Source: Monoraphidium neglectum
Taxonomy: Eukaryota > Chlorophyta > Chlorophyceae > Sphaeropleales > Selenastraceae
Reading direction: 5' to 3'
Length of the DNA: 18,179 nucleotides
NCBI RefSeq assembly: GCF_000611645.1
Contig: NW_014012671.1
Span: 1 to 18,179 of the forward strand
Shown here: piece by piece, positions 8,858-18,179 of the stretch
How the letters are laid out: each line of letters begins with the position of its first letter
How positions within the stretch are numbered: the stretch's first letter is position 1
Program-made: the position numbers and the translations under genes
The notes under the pieces: model-generated
Told to the model about the DNA's origin: nothing
What the model saw: only the letters and a program-made list of their open reading frames with translations
Databases searched by the model: none

Positions 8858-9609
8858 GTGCAACCAAACAACGTCAGGAGAAAAACAGTTCAGTAAACCC
8901 GCGGCTTGACCCGCCCTTTTGCCTTTGCATTATCCGCACATCGTGCAAGGCAGTTTTGTGCATCGCAGCAATGTGTCATGCTCCCAACTGTGTGTAAATA
9001 TCACTTGTATCGTCTGCCCCTTTCTCTGACACCAAGAAAATAGCAGCACGTACGCAAGGCGAAAGCATGGCAGCAGCGGCGTGACTGCAGGGTTGGATGG
9101 GTTGTGCTCGGGGGCATCTGTGCAGGGCTACAGTACCCAGAGGCCTAGGCAGGTGACGTGAATTCTCAAGTGAGCAAACCCAGACAATTGATGCGAGGTG
9201 CGAAGCAGACACCACACTAGTGCCAGCCAGGCACTTCCTGCTCCAGTTTGACCCAAAGGAAAGCACGGCTGGGCAGCTGCAAACGTACAAGCGGCCCCGA
9301 CAGGACAATCGGACAGACGATCGCCCCGGTAGAATTCATGGGTGCAGTGAGGTGCCTGGTTGCCGTCAAGGAGCAACAAGCCCTCATGCACACTGGAAGG
9401 TGCTGGGCGGGCAGGTGCTGCGTGAGGTGGGTGTCCCGCACATCAAGGTGATGCTGCATGTGTGTTGCTGTGCAGGTCATACACCGTACAGGTCCCTGCT
9501 CTCCTCTTCTTGCTATTCCCACCTACTCGTAGTCCCTAGTTCGCCCAGCACAAACTCCGGCAGGATTCCCACACTGCCCGCGGTCCAAGGAGGCTCCCCA
9601 TCCGTAGCC
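8858..9609. other. Spacer between PSBY and the Rab5 gene
   Basis: It contains the PSBY 3' UTR (to about 9015) and then the promoter and 5' UTR of the Rab gene. No coding exon was recognised. The Rab reading frame stays open upstream of its start, with one other in-frame ATG at 9451, but that extension has no family resemblance. Confidence 0.6.
8993..8997 (+). terminator. TGTAA polyadenylation signal of PSBY
   Basis: TGTAA lies 136 bases after the PSBY stop codon, on the coding strand, in AT-richer sequence. This is the usual chlorophyte signal and a normal 3' UTR length. Confidence 0.6.
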
Positions 9610-11499
9610 ATGGCCGCGCCTGCGGACACGCTAGCACTGTCGCAGCAAACTACGGCGAAGCTGGTGCTCCTGGGGGAGATGGGCTCTGGCAAGAGCTCGC
9701 TGGTGCTCCGCTACGTCAAGAATTCGTTCTACGAGTACCAGGCAAGTCATGTGATGATTGTTACCAAGGATGAAGTCTGTGTGCCGATGCGCTGGCTGGC
9801 TAGGGACTGTGCTGCTCGGCGCCTCGGATGAGGGACTCGCCTGAAGCCCGGTCTGTTGCGCGCAGGCTTCCACGGTCGGTGCCGCCTTTCTCACGAAAAC
9901 AATCCCCGAGCTGAACATCAAGTTCGAGATCTGGTGCGCGCGGCAGCGGGGCGTTCAACCGGCGCGCGCGACGCAGCGCGTGGCTTGCGCTGCAGCCAAA
10001 TGATGATGCGCAGCAGCTCAAAGAGCGAGCGCTACTCTCTCTGCAATGTACTGCGGGCTTGTTGGTGGTTGTTGCGGCGGCAAAATAGCCATGCGCCCAG
10101 CTCAAACACATTGAATGGGGCATGTGGATCGCTGTCGGTTGGCGTCACCCTTCCCACACCGTCATCACTATTCCGCGGCGCAAACAATCGTTTGATTGCA
10201 ACATGCCCTTTTTGAAATTGAGACGCACATGGGCACATGTGGTTGCTAGTGCTACGCTCACACATACCGCGGGGACGCGCACCCAACCACCAGCTCGCTC
10301 CAACCTTGGCGGCTCTGCTACACAGGGACACGGCCGGTCAGGAGCGATACCATAGTCTAGCTCCAATGTATTACAGGTGCGCCTGAGTACGCATAGGGAC
10401 TAAACCAGCGTTGGCTGATGCTCCAAGGTGTATCGGGTGGCCTCGCAAGCGCTAGGATCAGGCTCCCCACCAGCAAGCGCGGTTGGCAGGGAGGGGTCTT
10501 GGGTGGCGGCTGGGGCACGGTGTCTTGGGTGGCGGCTGAAGCGCAGTGAGATGAAATGATGCAGTTGGCGCAAGACACACCCCCTTGCGCCCACGCATCT
10601 CGCCGCCACTCCAGGGGCGCAGCAGCGGCGATCATTGTGTATGACATCACTTCAACGGACAGCTTCAACCGCGCCAAGGCCTGGGTACGCGAGCTGCAGC
10701 GGCAGGGGGGCCCCAATATGATCATGGCATTGGCAGGTGAGGGGCTCGCGGCGCGCCCAGTGGGGTGCGGGGCCGCAGGGAGCAGGTTGAGCCCTGGGGC
10801 GTTGCGGCGGGCGGCGCCAGCGTCTGCATGGGGTGCGGTGACTCCGCAGCAGGGATCTGCAGGGCGGCAAATCAGTGGCAGGTTTTCGAGCAGTCAAGCA
10901 GCTCTGCAATAAAGAATGGGGGGCATTGGTTGATGGGAGTAGCAGATAATTGCAGCAGCTGGCGCTGCAAGTTGGGCGTGGTGTGAAGCCATGAGCAAGC
11001 GCGCGTGCCCTGCCACGAGTGGCAGGGCACGGGTGGCTCCCATCCTTGTTTGCACTAGTGATGGCGGGTCGTCGCTGCCGTCAGCAGCACCAAGTTGCCT
11101 AATCAGAAGGACAGTTCATGCCAGTACCAGTATGATGCTGGCAGAGCGCACCCTTGCAACAGTCGTTTCACTTACAAACAGCCACGACCGTGTCGAAGCG
11201 CCTCAACCCCTGACTCGCCGCCGCGACGCCTGCCAACCATCACCTCAACAACAGGCAACAAGGCGGACCTGGAGAGTGCGCGCGCCGTCGTGGCTGAGGA
11301 GGCGCAGGCGTATGCCAACGAGAACGGCCTCCACTTCCTGGAGACCTCTGCCAAGACGGCGGCGAACGTGAACGAGCTGTTCAGCGAAATCGCGCGCAAG
11401 CTGCCAAAGGCAGACGCGCCGCGGCCGCCGCAGGGGGGGATCGTGCTGGACAGCGCGCCGGCGCCGGCGCCCAAGAAGAACGCGTGCTGCAGCTCGTGA
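9610..11499 (+). CDS. RAB5: Rab5-type small GTPase (RABF/Ypt51 class)
   Basis: Five exons: 9610-9741, 9866-9933, 10326-10376, 10615-10736 and 11255-11499, giving 205 aa, the usual Rab length. All nucleotide-binding motifs are intact: P-loop GEMGSGKSS (22-30), switch I Thr47 in [15 protein letters not shown] (67-73), NKAD (126-129) and ETSAK (154-158). STVGAAF and [13 protein letters not shown] are Rab5-class signatures. The C-terminus CCSS (202-205) is a double-geranylgeranylation site. Family knowledge: Rab5 directs early/endosomal and vacuolar trafficking and endosome fusion through GDP/GTP cycling. The start at 9610 (gccATGGCC) is chosen because it gives the canonical N-terminus. An in-frame ATG at 9451 would add 53 unconserved residues. 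The C-terminal CC motif makes it a conventional prenylated Rab5 rather than the N-acylated ARA6 type. Confidence 0.95.
9742..9865 (+). other. GC-AG intron in the Rab5 gene
   Basis: The donor is CAG|GCAAGT, the classic strong consensus of GC-AG introns, with acceptor gcgcag. The join gives [12 protein letters not shown], exactly the Rab5 switch I context. No GT donor nearby keeps the frame. All other introns in the window use GT. Confidence 0.85.
10496..10538 (+). repeat. 17-nt direct repeat in Rab5 intron 3
   Basis: The sequence gtcttgggtggcggctg occurs at 10496-10512 and again at 10522-10538. It is intronic (10377-10614), probably a small local duplication. Confidence 0.85.
11004..11031. 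repeat. Perfect 13-bp inverted repeat (hairpin) in Rab5 intron 4
   Basis: CGTGCCCTGCCAC (11004-11016), two bases (GA), then its exact complement GTGGCAGGGCACG (11019-11031). It lies inside the longest Rab5 intron (10737-11254, 518 nt). It would form a very stable stem in the pre-mRNA. Confidence 0.9.
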
Positions 11500-12265
11500 G
11501 CACCTCGGGGCACGGCGACGGGGCCCAAGAGCAGCGCGGCTCCCGGCGCCGACGCACCGCACACGCCTTCGGGTGGTGTCATCGCCTGGCAGGCACGGTT
11601 GGGTTTGCTGGCTGCGCAGCTGCCGCCGCACTCTGGCGAAGCGCTTCTTTTTCCACGGTTGCTTTTTGCCCAGGCTTGGCCCTGTTGGGAAATTTGTACA
11701 ACAACTAACCGGCGGCGGCGATGCCAGGGCATTTGGGAAGCAGGAGTCGGCGAGCCCCCTCGCCGCAAATGCATCGCCGCGCCGGCGGCTCCGCCTGGCC
11801 CAATGCAGCATACGCATATACCCATGGCACCACGGGCGCCGCGCACGTTTGCGCGGCCGCTTTGCAGCGCACCCCGCCGCCGCGCCGGGGCACAAGGGGC
11901 GCGGACCAGCGCGCTCACATGTGGCGCGAGGTGCCGTTCTGTTGAAACAAGACCCGTTCATTCCCTGATAGTGCCATCCGGCCATTGTAATAGCGTCACT
12001 GCCAGCACTTTGTCGTGAGTCGTCAGCGGTTTGCCGGCCAGCAGCTTGCTAGCGATGGATTTGCTCGCCACCAGCTGGCTGTGCTCCGGGTTGCCGGGCT
12101 GGCGTAGCAGGGTGGTCTAGAGACAGGACATCGGGCTGGGCTGAACGCCCTGCGTTGTGGGCCCCACGCCCGCGATGACCTACCCATTGGCGCTGCTGCT
12201 GAAGGGCTGCTCTGCATGTTGAAAAGGCGGAACGAGCTGGGGACACGTGGAGCTGCCCTGGAGAG
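11500..12265. other. Convergent 3' spacer
   Basis: Lies between the Rab5 stop (+) and the Tim44-like stop (-). It should consist of the two 3' UTRs. No further coding signal was recognised. On the - strand the only TGTAA overlaps the stop codon of the Tim44-like gene itself (12266-12270), so that gene must use another signal variant further left. Confidence 0.5.
11986..11990 (+). terminator. TGTAA polyadenylation signal, probably Rab5
   Basis: The only + strand TGTAA I found between the Rab5 stop (11499) and the convergent gene. It implies a 3' UTR of about 500 nt. Confidence 0.5.
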
Positions 12266-14326
12266 TTACAGCCACCCCACCATCCACCACGGAGGGTGGA
12301 CTTCGGGCACGACCTGCCGCGGGAGCGGCCCCCGCGCAAAGACAAATACGCCCTGCCGCGAGGTTGCGTTGGTGGCCATGCGGCCGCTGTGGGCGTCAGC
12401 CAGACGGACGCGCACGCGGCTGATGACGTTCTGCGGTGCAGAGCACGAGGAGGCGCACGGGCACAGTTGTGGCTTGAAATGGGTAGAAGCGGGTCTGTGT
12501 GATGCGCGTCAGCCAGCCAGGTTAACAAAGACGCCACCTCGGCACCTCTTTATGCTATCCGTCGTTCCGACAGGCAAGGCCCTTGCCATTCGCCGGCTTA
12601 TCATCTCGAAATTGCATCTCAGCCACCCACTCACACAACCACCAACCCCCACGCACCCACCCATACAACCACTCAATGAGCCGCACACGTAGCCACCCAG
12701 TCGTCGCTTACCCACCCACCCACCACCCACGCACCACAAAGATCACGTTCCAAAACGGCGCCGCCCCCGAGATCAGCGGCGCCCGGGCCCTCTCCTCGTC
12801 GTACTCCTTGATGCTACGGCGCCCCCAGACGCACGGCAGCTGGAGGGACGCCTCCTGGATGTCAGTTGAGATGTTGACCACCTGGGGGCGGGGTGGGGCG
12901 TGAGGGAAACCGACCGCACTTAGGCTTTCGGCAATGCTGGTGCGGTGGACCACCACACAATTGAATGCGCCAATGTGTCAATACCGCGCAGCCAGCTGCG
13001 CAAGGCGAGGCGACGCGCGGCGAAACGAAACGGGTGAGGTGGCGCTGGCGCGTTTGCAGCTCCCAAGAGGCACGACGCCAGCGAGCAGCGTGCGGCGCGG
13101 CGCCAGCACCTTGAGCTGCCGCTGCTCGAGCAGGTTGTCGTGCTCCTCCTTCATGCCGAGCAGCATGCGCTTCGACACCATCCCCTCCAGGGCCTCCCAA
13201 TCCTGCGCGCCCCAAAACAAACGCGTGCACGCCTTCGTGTTGGGGGCAGGTTGGGCATGCGCACGGTGCTGCCCGCCTGCATGTGCATGCGCGCGTGCGG
13301 CCACGTGCGTGCGAGCATGTGCACAGGTGTGATGCCACACCTGATTAAAAAGCAATTGTCAGAGGCTGCGCCCTGCGCCACAGCGTGCGGGTCCAGGGCT
13401 GGCCGCTGCCGCTCGCTCGCTCGCCGCCGGTTGCCGTGGGGCACCTGCTCCACGCATCTGAGTGGGACCACCCCGCTGCGCGCAACGCGCAGGCGCCCCC
13501 GCACCTTCTCTCCGTATCGCGCCATCACCTCGCGCACGGCGCCCTTGGCGCCGTCCAGAAACTCGGCCGCGTCAAACTCCTCCTCTATGGCATTACGCAT
13601 CAGCCGCTCCGACCCCCGCTGCGTCAGCAAGCGTATCTGCGGGGCGCGGGGGTACACATTGCGCAGCAGCCGCAAGAATGGGCGGGCCACATCGGCCCAG
13701 GAGCAGCGGTGAGGCATGACACCACGCAAGCACCAGCGCGCGGTTGTCTCAGCTGCGCTGCGGCACGGCGTGGCTGTGTGTGTGTGTGGGGGGGGGGAGG
13801 GGCGGCGGCGCGCGCTCACCGGGCGCATAAGCAGTGATGCAACGCCATGGACGAGCAGGGAGAGCGGCGCCTGCCGCGGCGCGAGGTGCAGGTGCGACGC
13901 GTCCGTCATCCCCTCGAGCAGTGCCTTTCTGCTGTAGTCCTCCAACATCAGGCCTCTTTGCTGAGTGATTGCGAAAAACTCGATCTCTTCCGTTGGGTCG
14001 CTGCCGCCGTCATCGTCACTGCCGCCACCATCGCCTTCTGATGAGGCGCCGCTGCTGCCGCCCAGGCCCTGCTGCTGTTGTTGCTGCTGATCCGGGTGTG
14101 TCTCCTGCTTATCCTCGCTCTTCTGGCTGCTGTAACTCCTTGAGTGCTGAAGGTGACTGGTGCCATGCGGCAGCAGCAAGCATCGTGGCTGTGCTGCTGC
14201 TGCTCTTGTGCATGGCAGCGGTTGGCCTGAGACAGACGGTACCCCTAGATATGGACAACGTGTTGATACGGATACATTATATTCTTGCAGGGAGCTCAGG
14301 GCCCGCCTTGCTGCTCGGCGCAGCAT
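12266..14326 (-). CDS. Mitochondrial Tim44-like-domain protein
   Basis: Exons on the - strand: 14326-13820, 13636-13505, 13202-13110, 12881-12735 and 12430-12266, about 347 aa, all phase 0. The N-terminus MLRRAARRALSSLQ is an amphipathic basic mitochondrial presequence, with SRSYSS (about residue 75) resembling a processing boundary. A polyQ/Gly/Ser/Asp linker follows. From about residue 185 the pattern fits a Tim44-like fold: EEEFDAAEFLDGAKGAVREV, DWEALEGMVSKRMLLGM, then beta-strand-rich VVNISTDIQEASLQLP, APFWNVIFV, VISRVRVRLADA and an ending PPWWMVGWL. Family knowledge: the domain occurs in Tim44 (inner-membrane import motor) and mitoribosomal mL45. Which role applies cannot be decided here. 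The start is the first ATG of the frame. Uncertainties: the second exon could begin at 13747 with an atypical acceptor, and AT-richer codons at about 14160-14290 may hide an intron. Confidence 0.72.
12640..12735. repeat. CCCA-rich low-complexity tract in a Tim44-like intron
   Basis: Degenerate CCAC/CCCA repeats on the + strand (GGGT on the transcribed strand) fill the start of the intron spanning 12734-12431. Four C3 runs at 12711-12713, 12715-12717, 12719-12721 and 12726-12728 make a G-quadruplex motif in the pre-mRNA. Confidence 0.8.
13775..13797. repeat. (TG)n-G homopolymer tract in the first Tim44-like intron
   Basis: A TG run followed by ten Gs on the + strand. On the transcribed strand it reads as a C-run then CA repeat inside the intron 13819-13637. 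Confidence 0.85.
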
Positions 14327-15720
14327 CCTTGTTACACCGTATGTAGATTTGAAAAAAGGCCATAGACAATCGTCGCGAATGCGCGTACACGTGCGCCGTA
14401 CTTGCAATACATGCGTCCAGCAGGCGCCAAGGTGGTGTGCATCTGTTCATCTGTTTATGTCGCTGCTCAGCGTCCACTGACCCATCTACATCCTAGCATG
14501 GCACCTGAAATTGCATCCTCATATATGTGTCACATCGAAGATCTTGCACTGTGCCACTTTTCGATGCACCTGCTCAACCGGCTGTTTGATCACGGTGCAT
14601 ATGATGTCATCGTGTGCGTCCCTGTATTCATGTATGCCGGCTGGGCCATGCCATTGGACGAGGCCTGCAACATACAAGCCATGCAATACCTTAGTCAAGA
14701 CAGTATGTGTTCCCCGTTCCAGTTTATTGCTCATTGCTGTCGAGGTTCTGACGGAATGTCACATACAGTAATGCATTACTGTGCTGATGCAGTGGCACCA
14801 ATTGAATCAAGCCATGCATGCTGGCTTGGCCCCGTGACGTTGGCACCGCTTGCCGCCCACATGCAGCGATATACTTGCCAGGCAGCAGCAACAGCCCTGT
14901 GCTGCTACCATGTCAGGATGTCAGATACATTGCGTGAAGTTTGAAGGAGCGTCATGGTGCAATATGGGCGACCTGGGCAGCTGGCAGCTGGCGTGCAGGC
15001 TCAGCCCAGCTGACATGCAGCTGGCCAGGGTGTTTTCTGAACCGATTTGGCGCAATAAAAGGTTCCATACTTCATGCATGCTGCTTGTGACTGACTTTAA
15101 GTCAACCATAAACAATCTACGCGATGTTTGAATAGCCGGTATTAATTGCTGGGGCCGAGCTCGTATTACTTCAGATTGTGCCAATTAGGTTGTGATTGAG
15201 GGACACAAGATGCTTCGCAATTTCAGCCGGGTGATCATAAACACCAAGAATGCAGTGACCAACACGCAGTGCCACCAAGGCACACAGGATGTCAAAGCCA
15301 TTTTCTCAACACGCGAGAGAACTGTCAAGAACAAGAACTAAAGATACCATAGAGGTCTTGCTTGCACCAGCCATCGATTGTTTCAGCGGCTGAAATTCAG
15401 CCTGTGGGGTGACAGCTCGTCCGGCATGGCCCGGCCTGTTAACCGCTACTCTGCATTCCTCGCATAAATCCCTCAATCAGTGATCTTATCTCTCTCCACC
15501 TGGTTTAGGCCCACGAACAGGCATGCCGGAGCGGTTGTGCCACCCCGCCGGCAGCTTCGCGAGTCCTCCAGGCCAGACCATAACCGGAACACCCACCGGA
15601 CAAGCTCTGCTTGGTTTATGACATGATAAGACAAAGTCACACTAAAAGACGACACCAGTCCTGACCAGCCGCACACACATCAGATCGTGCAGTCTTTAGC
15701 GCGGTCAGGGCGCAGCACGG
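14327..15720. other. AT-richer divergent spacer
   Basis: About 1.4 kb between the Tim44-like (-) and GIP1-like (+) starts, so it contains both promoters. It is visibly AT-richer than the flanking genes. A 180-codon + strand frame (14402-14944) runs through it but lacks the codon pattern of this genome and resembles nothing I know. No tRNA or other RNA gene was seen. Confidence 0.5.
14766..14781. repeat. Perfect 16-bp palindrome
   Basis: CAGTAATGCATTACTG is its own reverse complement. It lies in the AT-richer spacer with no clear partner element. It could be a dimeric protein-binding site or chance. Confidence 0.9.
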
Positions 15721-18179
15721 ATGGCCTCCCGCGAGGCTGGAGCCCGTGGGGGCTCTCGTCTGGCGGACAGAGAGTCCTCCTCGAAAGGCGTGGCGCCCAA
15801 GAAGGTCCTCGAGATGATGAAGGAGGCCACTGGCGCGTCAGACGAAGACATCTGTGTTATGCTCCAGCTTTGCGGCGGGGACGCTAACGAGGCCACAGAA
15901 AAGCTGCTGGAGAGTGAGTGCCGGCGTGCCACGCTAGCTGGCCGATCACGCGCCCGTGAGGCCGTCTCCTGCCATAGCGCCGTGCGCAAAAGCATTTTGT
16001 GGGGCCAATCTCTTTCTTGCGGTCTCGTCGGACGCTGAAGGCGCCCATGCAAACACCGCCCGCGCCCCGTCACCGCAGATCCATTTGAGCGCGTCAAGAC
16101 CAAGCAGGAGAAGCGGAAAGAGGTGTGTGGGGATGCATGCGGGCACTTGGCAGGTCGCTGGCGCTTGCAACGGAAGCCCACGTCCTTCCCGTCTCTGCCT
16201 TGTTGCCACCGCGACCTGCAGGCCGAGGAAGCCAGGCGAAAGGAGGTCGAGACCGCCCGTAGGCAGGAGACCAGGCGCTTTGCTCCTGCGGGCGGTTTCA
16301 CAGGCGGCCGTGGTGGAGGCAGGGGCGGCCGCGGGGATGCGCGCGACTCGGGCCCGCCAACCGGTCGAGGTGCGCGCCTGCTGCTGTTTGTGGTGTCTGT
16401 TGGCTATTCAGCATCTGAACGTGTCATCTGTGAGGGATAGACGGTGGCTGGATTCGCCCAGCAGCTTGTCCAGTCAGAGCTGGATTGGAGGAAGACCTGG
16501 TTGGTGCAGCCCAGCTGCTCGATCGTGTGAGGTATGTGATCAGCACCAAGCCGTGTCGCAACAGCTGAGCGACCTCTTGGATGCAATGCCGCTTATCGCA
16601 GTGGCCGGCCGGGGCGCGGGCGGGCGCGGCGGCCGTGGCGGCGGTGCCGCTGCCCATGCCTCCAACGGGACGGCCGCAGCTGCGGAGTCAACGTGAGCGC
16701 GACTGTTACGACTAGGGCCTGATCACCTGTGCGCACCACAACAGCCATTGATGGCATGGCAGGCTTGATGCGTGGTCTGATGAGCCGTAGTGGATTGTAC
16801 GCTCGCGCATGGCAGCACGGTCGCAGCATTGCAGGTGCTGGTACGATACATGCCGCTTCGGTTTCTCGCTGCTCTCATGACCCGCAGCGAGGACCAGTGG
16901 GGCTCTGCCGCTCCTGCCAGCAACGACGCGGGCTGGGGCGCGGCAACAGCTGCTGCTGACGACGCTGGCTGGGGCGAGAGCGCACCGGCAGCCGCTGCAG
17001 GGGGAGCCTCATGGGATGCGGCGCCTCCAGCGGCGGAGTCGGCGGGGTGGGGCGCGCCAGCGCCGGCAGCAGCGGCGGCGGCAGCGAGCAGCGCTCCCAA
17101 GGGCCCAGCCCCCGTGTCGTTTGCGAGCTTGCTGAAGGACAAGGTATGCCTGCAGCGGCGTGCGATGCATGTGTGTAGCACACCCTTGTGCGCATCAATG
17201 TGTATCCCAGTGTCACGTGGGGCCATGTGTGCGTGTTGATCTCGCCCAGGGCGCGACGCACGCGATGGAGAGGCCTTGAAGGTTTTAAGGCATTGCCTGG
17301 GGCGCGTTTCCACGTTGTTAGGCCCTGCCAACTGAAATGTGCGGCCTCCGCACGTACCCCTCTGAACCCGCAGCAGGCCAAGGCGCCCGCCGCCGCGGCA
17401 GCTGGCTCTGCGCCCTCTGCACAGGACAGCAACGGCCTGTCGAGCGGCGCGGCGGTGAGCCCACCTGGCCGCGGCCTCGCAGCAGCCTCCAAGGCGCGCG
17501 GCGCAGCAGCGCCCGCGGCGTCGTCGCCCGCCGCGGTGCCGGCTTCTACCGCGGTGGGGTGGGGCGCGCCCGAGGCGCCCGCGCCAGCAGCCGAGGTCGC
17601 CCCGGCGGCGCCCGCGGTGGAGCCGGCATCAGCAGCGGCCCCTGCTGCTTCGCCGGCCCACGCCGCAGCGCCCGCACTGGCGCAGGGCTTGCAGGGCCTG
17701 TCAGGCCTGGGCGGCGCCGCCGTTGAGGCGGCGCGCCCCGCAGCAGCAGCAGCAGCGGCCGTCGCGCCCGCCGAGCCCGCGCCGGCGGCGCCCACCGCCG
17801 CGCCCGCGCCCGTGTCGGCGCCGGCGCCGCTCTACGAGGCGCCGAAGCCGACGCCGCTTACCTCGTATGCCGCGAGCAGCACCGTGGCTGCGCCCGTGGC
17901 CGCGGACCCGTCCGTTGACGCGGCCGCCAATCTGAACCTGAGCTTCGGCAACTTCACGCTCAGCAGCCCCGCGATCCCGGACTTTGGCAGCGGCTTCGGC
18001 GCCGGCTTTGGCGAGCCCGCTGCGCCGCCCGCGCCCGCGTCCGCGGCGCCCGACATTGGGGCCACGTTCGGCGCGCCTGCCAAGCAGCAGGCCGCGGCCG
18101 CGCCTGGCCCCGGCCCCGTCGCGGCCGCGCCCGCGCCCGGCGGCTACTCGGGCTACGGCGCCGCCGCGGCCACCATGGC
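15721..18179 (+). CDS. GIP1-like (DUF1296) protein with RGG and GW/WG repeats, 3' truncated
   Basis: Exons: 15721-15913, 16079-16122, 16222-16369, 16602-16692, 16888-17143 and 17374 to beyond 18179; 512 residues are visible. Residues ~25-79 (APKKVLEMMKEATG, DEDICVMLQLCGGDANEATE, then NPFERVKTKQEKRKE) match the UBA-like N-terminal domain of plant GBF-interacting protein 1. A charged helix follows (AEEARRKEVETARRQ), then RGG boxes (TGGRGGGRGGRGD; GRGAGGRGGRGGG), typical of RNA binding and arginine methylation. Five W motifs come next (DQWG, GWGA, GWGE, SWDA, GWGA), then PVSFASLLKDK. An Ala/Pro-rich tail has another GWGA and FG-like NLSFGNF, SGFGAGFGEP and GATFGAP. Family knowledge: Arabidopsis GIP1 assists bZIP G-box factors. 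A role in RNA-protein complexes here is inference from the RGG and GW content. The ATG at 15721 has good context (acggATGGCC). The C-terminus lies outside the window. Confidence 0.85.
17371..17376 (+). other. NAGNAG tandem acceptor of the last visible intron
   Basis: The intron starting at 17144 (GTATGC) ends in cagcag. Splicing after the first or second cag keeps the frame and adds or removes one Gln before AKAPAAAAA. Confidence 0.7.

Noticed and set aside
7706..8863. 385-codon open frame on the - strand across PSBY
   Set aside because: It is the antisense shadow of the repeated PsbY exons and stays open only because the coding repeats are near-identical and GC-rich.
9220..9609. N-terminal extension of the Rab5 protein from the open upstream frame
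   Set aside because: The frame opens at a GTG, its only upstream ATG is at 9451, and the extra residues have no Rab resemblance. The 205-aa form has the family length.
9998..10070. C-box-like AATGATGA in Rab5 intron 2 as an intronic C/D snoRNA
   Set aside because: No CUGA D box or terminal stem at a suitable distance.
13151..14407. 418-codon single-exon - strand gene
   Set aside because: The domain pattern requires splicing: the frame leaves the Tim44-like motifs at GEK and continues in a different frame at DWEALEG after a clean GT-AG intron. The frame also begins at a TTG rather than an ATG.

Overview
The window looks like nuclear DNA of a GC-rich, intron-dense green alga, most likely a Chlorella-like trebouxiophyte. 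The clues are a nuclear gene for the photosystem II subunit PsbY with chloroplast and thylakoid targeting, short introns (about 70-520 nt) with GTGCGC/GTGAGC donors and cag acceptors, chlorophyte-type TGTAA polyadenylation signals, (GT)n tracts and long spacers. None of the genes is an uninterrupted ORF. All were rebuilt exon by exon from reading-frame continuity, splice phase and family motifs.

Layout, left to right. 1-62: the basic C-terminal tail of a + strand gene that enters from outside the window. 63-2704: a long stretch with no gene I can identify. It holds a GT microsatellite, one surprisingly long open frame and some weak exon-like pieces. 2705-5312 (-): a nine-exon gene for a plastid-targeted helical protein ending in a clear CBM20 starch-binding domain. 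A large CA/GT microsatellite lies in its last intron. 5313-6458: divergent spacer. 6459-8857 (+): PSBY, encoding a precursor with FIVE tandem, almost identical PsbY units, each with its own thylakoid signal. 9610-11499 (+): a five-exon Rab5-type GTPase with a GC-AG first intron. 11500-12265: convergent 3' spacer. 12266-14326 (-): a mitochondrial Tim44-like-domain protein. 14327-15720: an AT-richer divergent spacer. 15721 to the right edge (+): a GIP1-type (DUF1296) protein with RGG and GW/WG repeats, truncated by the window end.

The most remarkable item is the five-unit PsbY polyprotein. Land-plant and Chlamydomonas psbY genes are known to encode two PsbY units. Here a 240-nt exon plus its intron has been amplified in tandem, and the protein repeats have been kept practically identical. 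The second item is the CBM20 protein, a candidate starch-granule or pyrenoid-sheath factor that lies head-to-head with PSBY. The remaining genes (endosomal GTPase, mitochondrial protein, nuclear/RNA-associated factor) are ordinary eukaryotic neighbours with no operon-like link.
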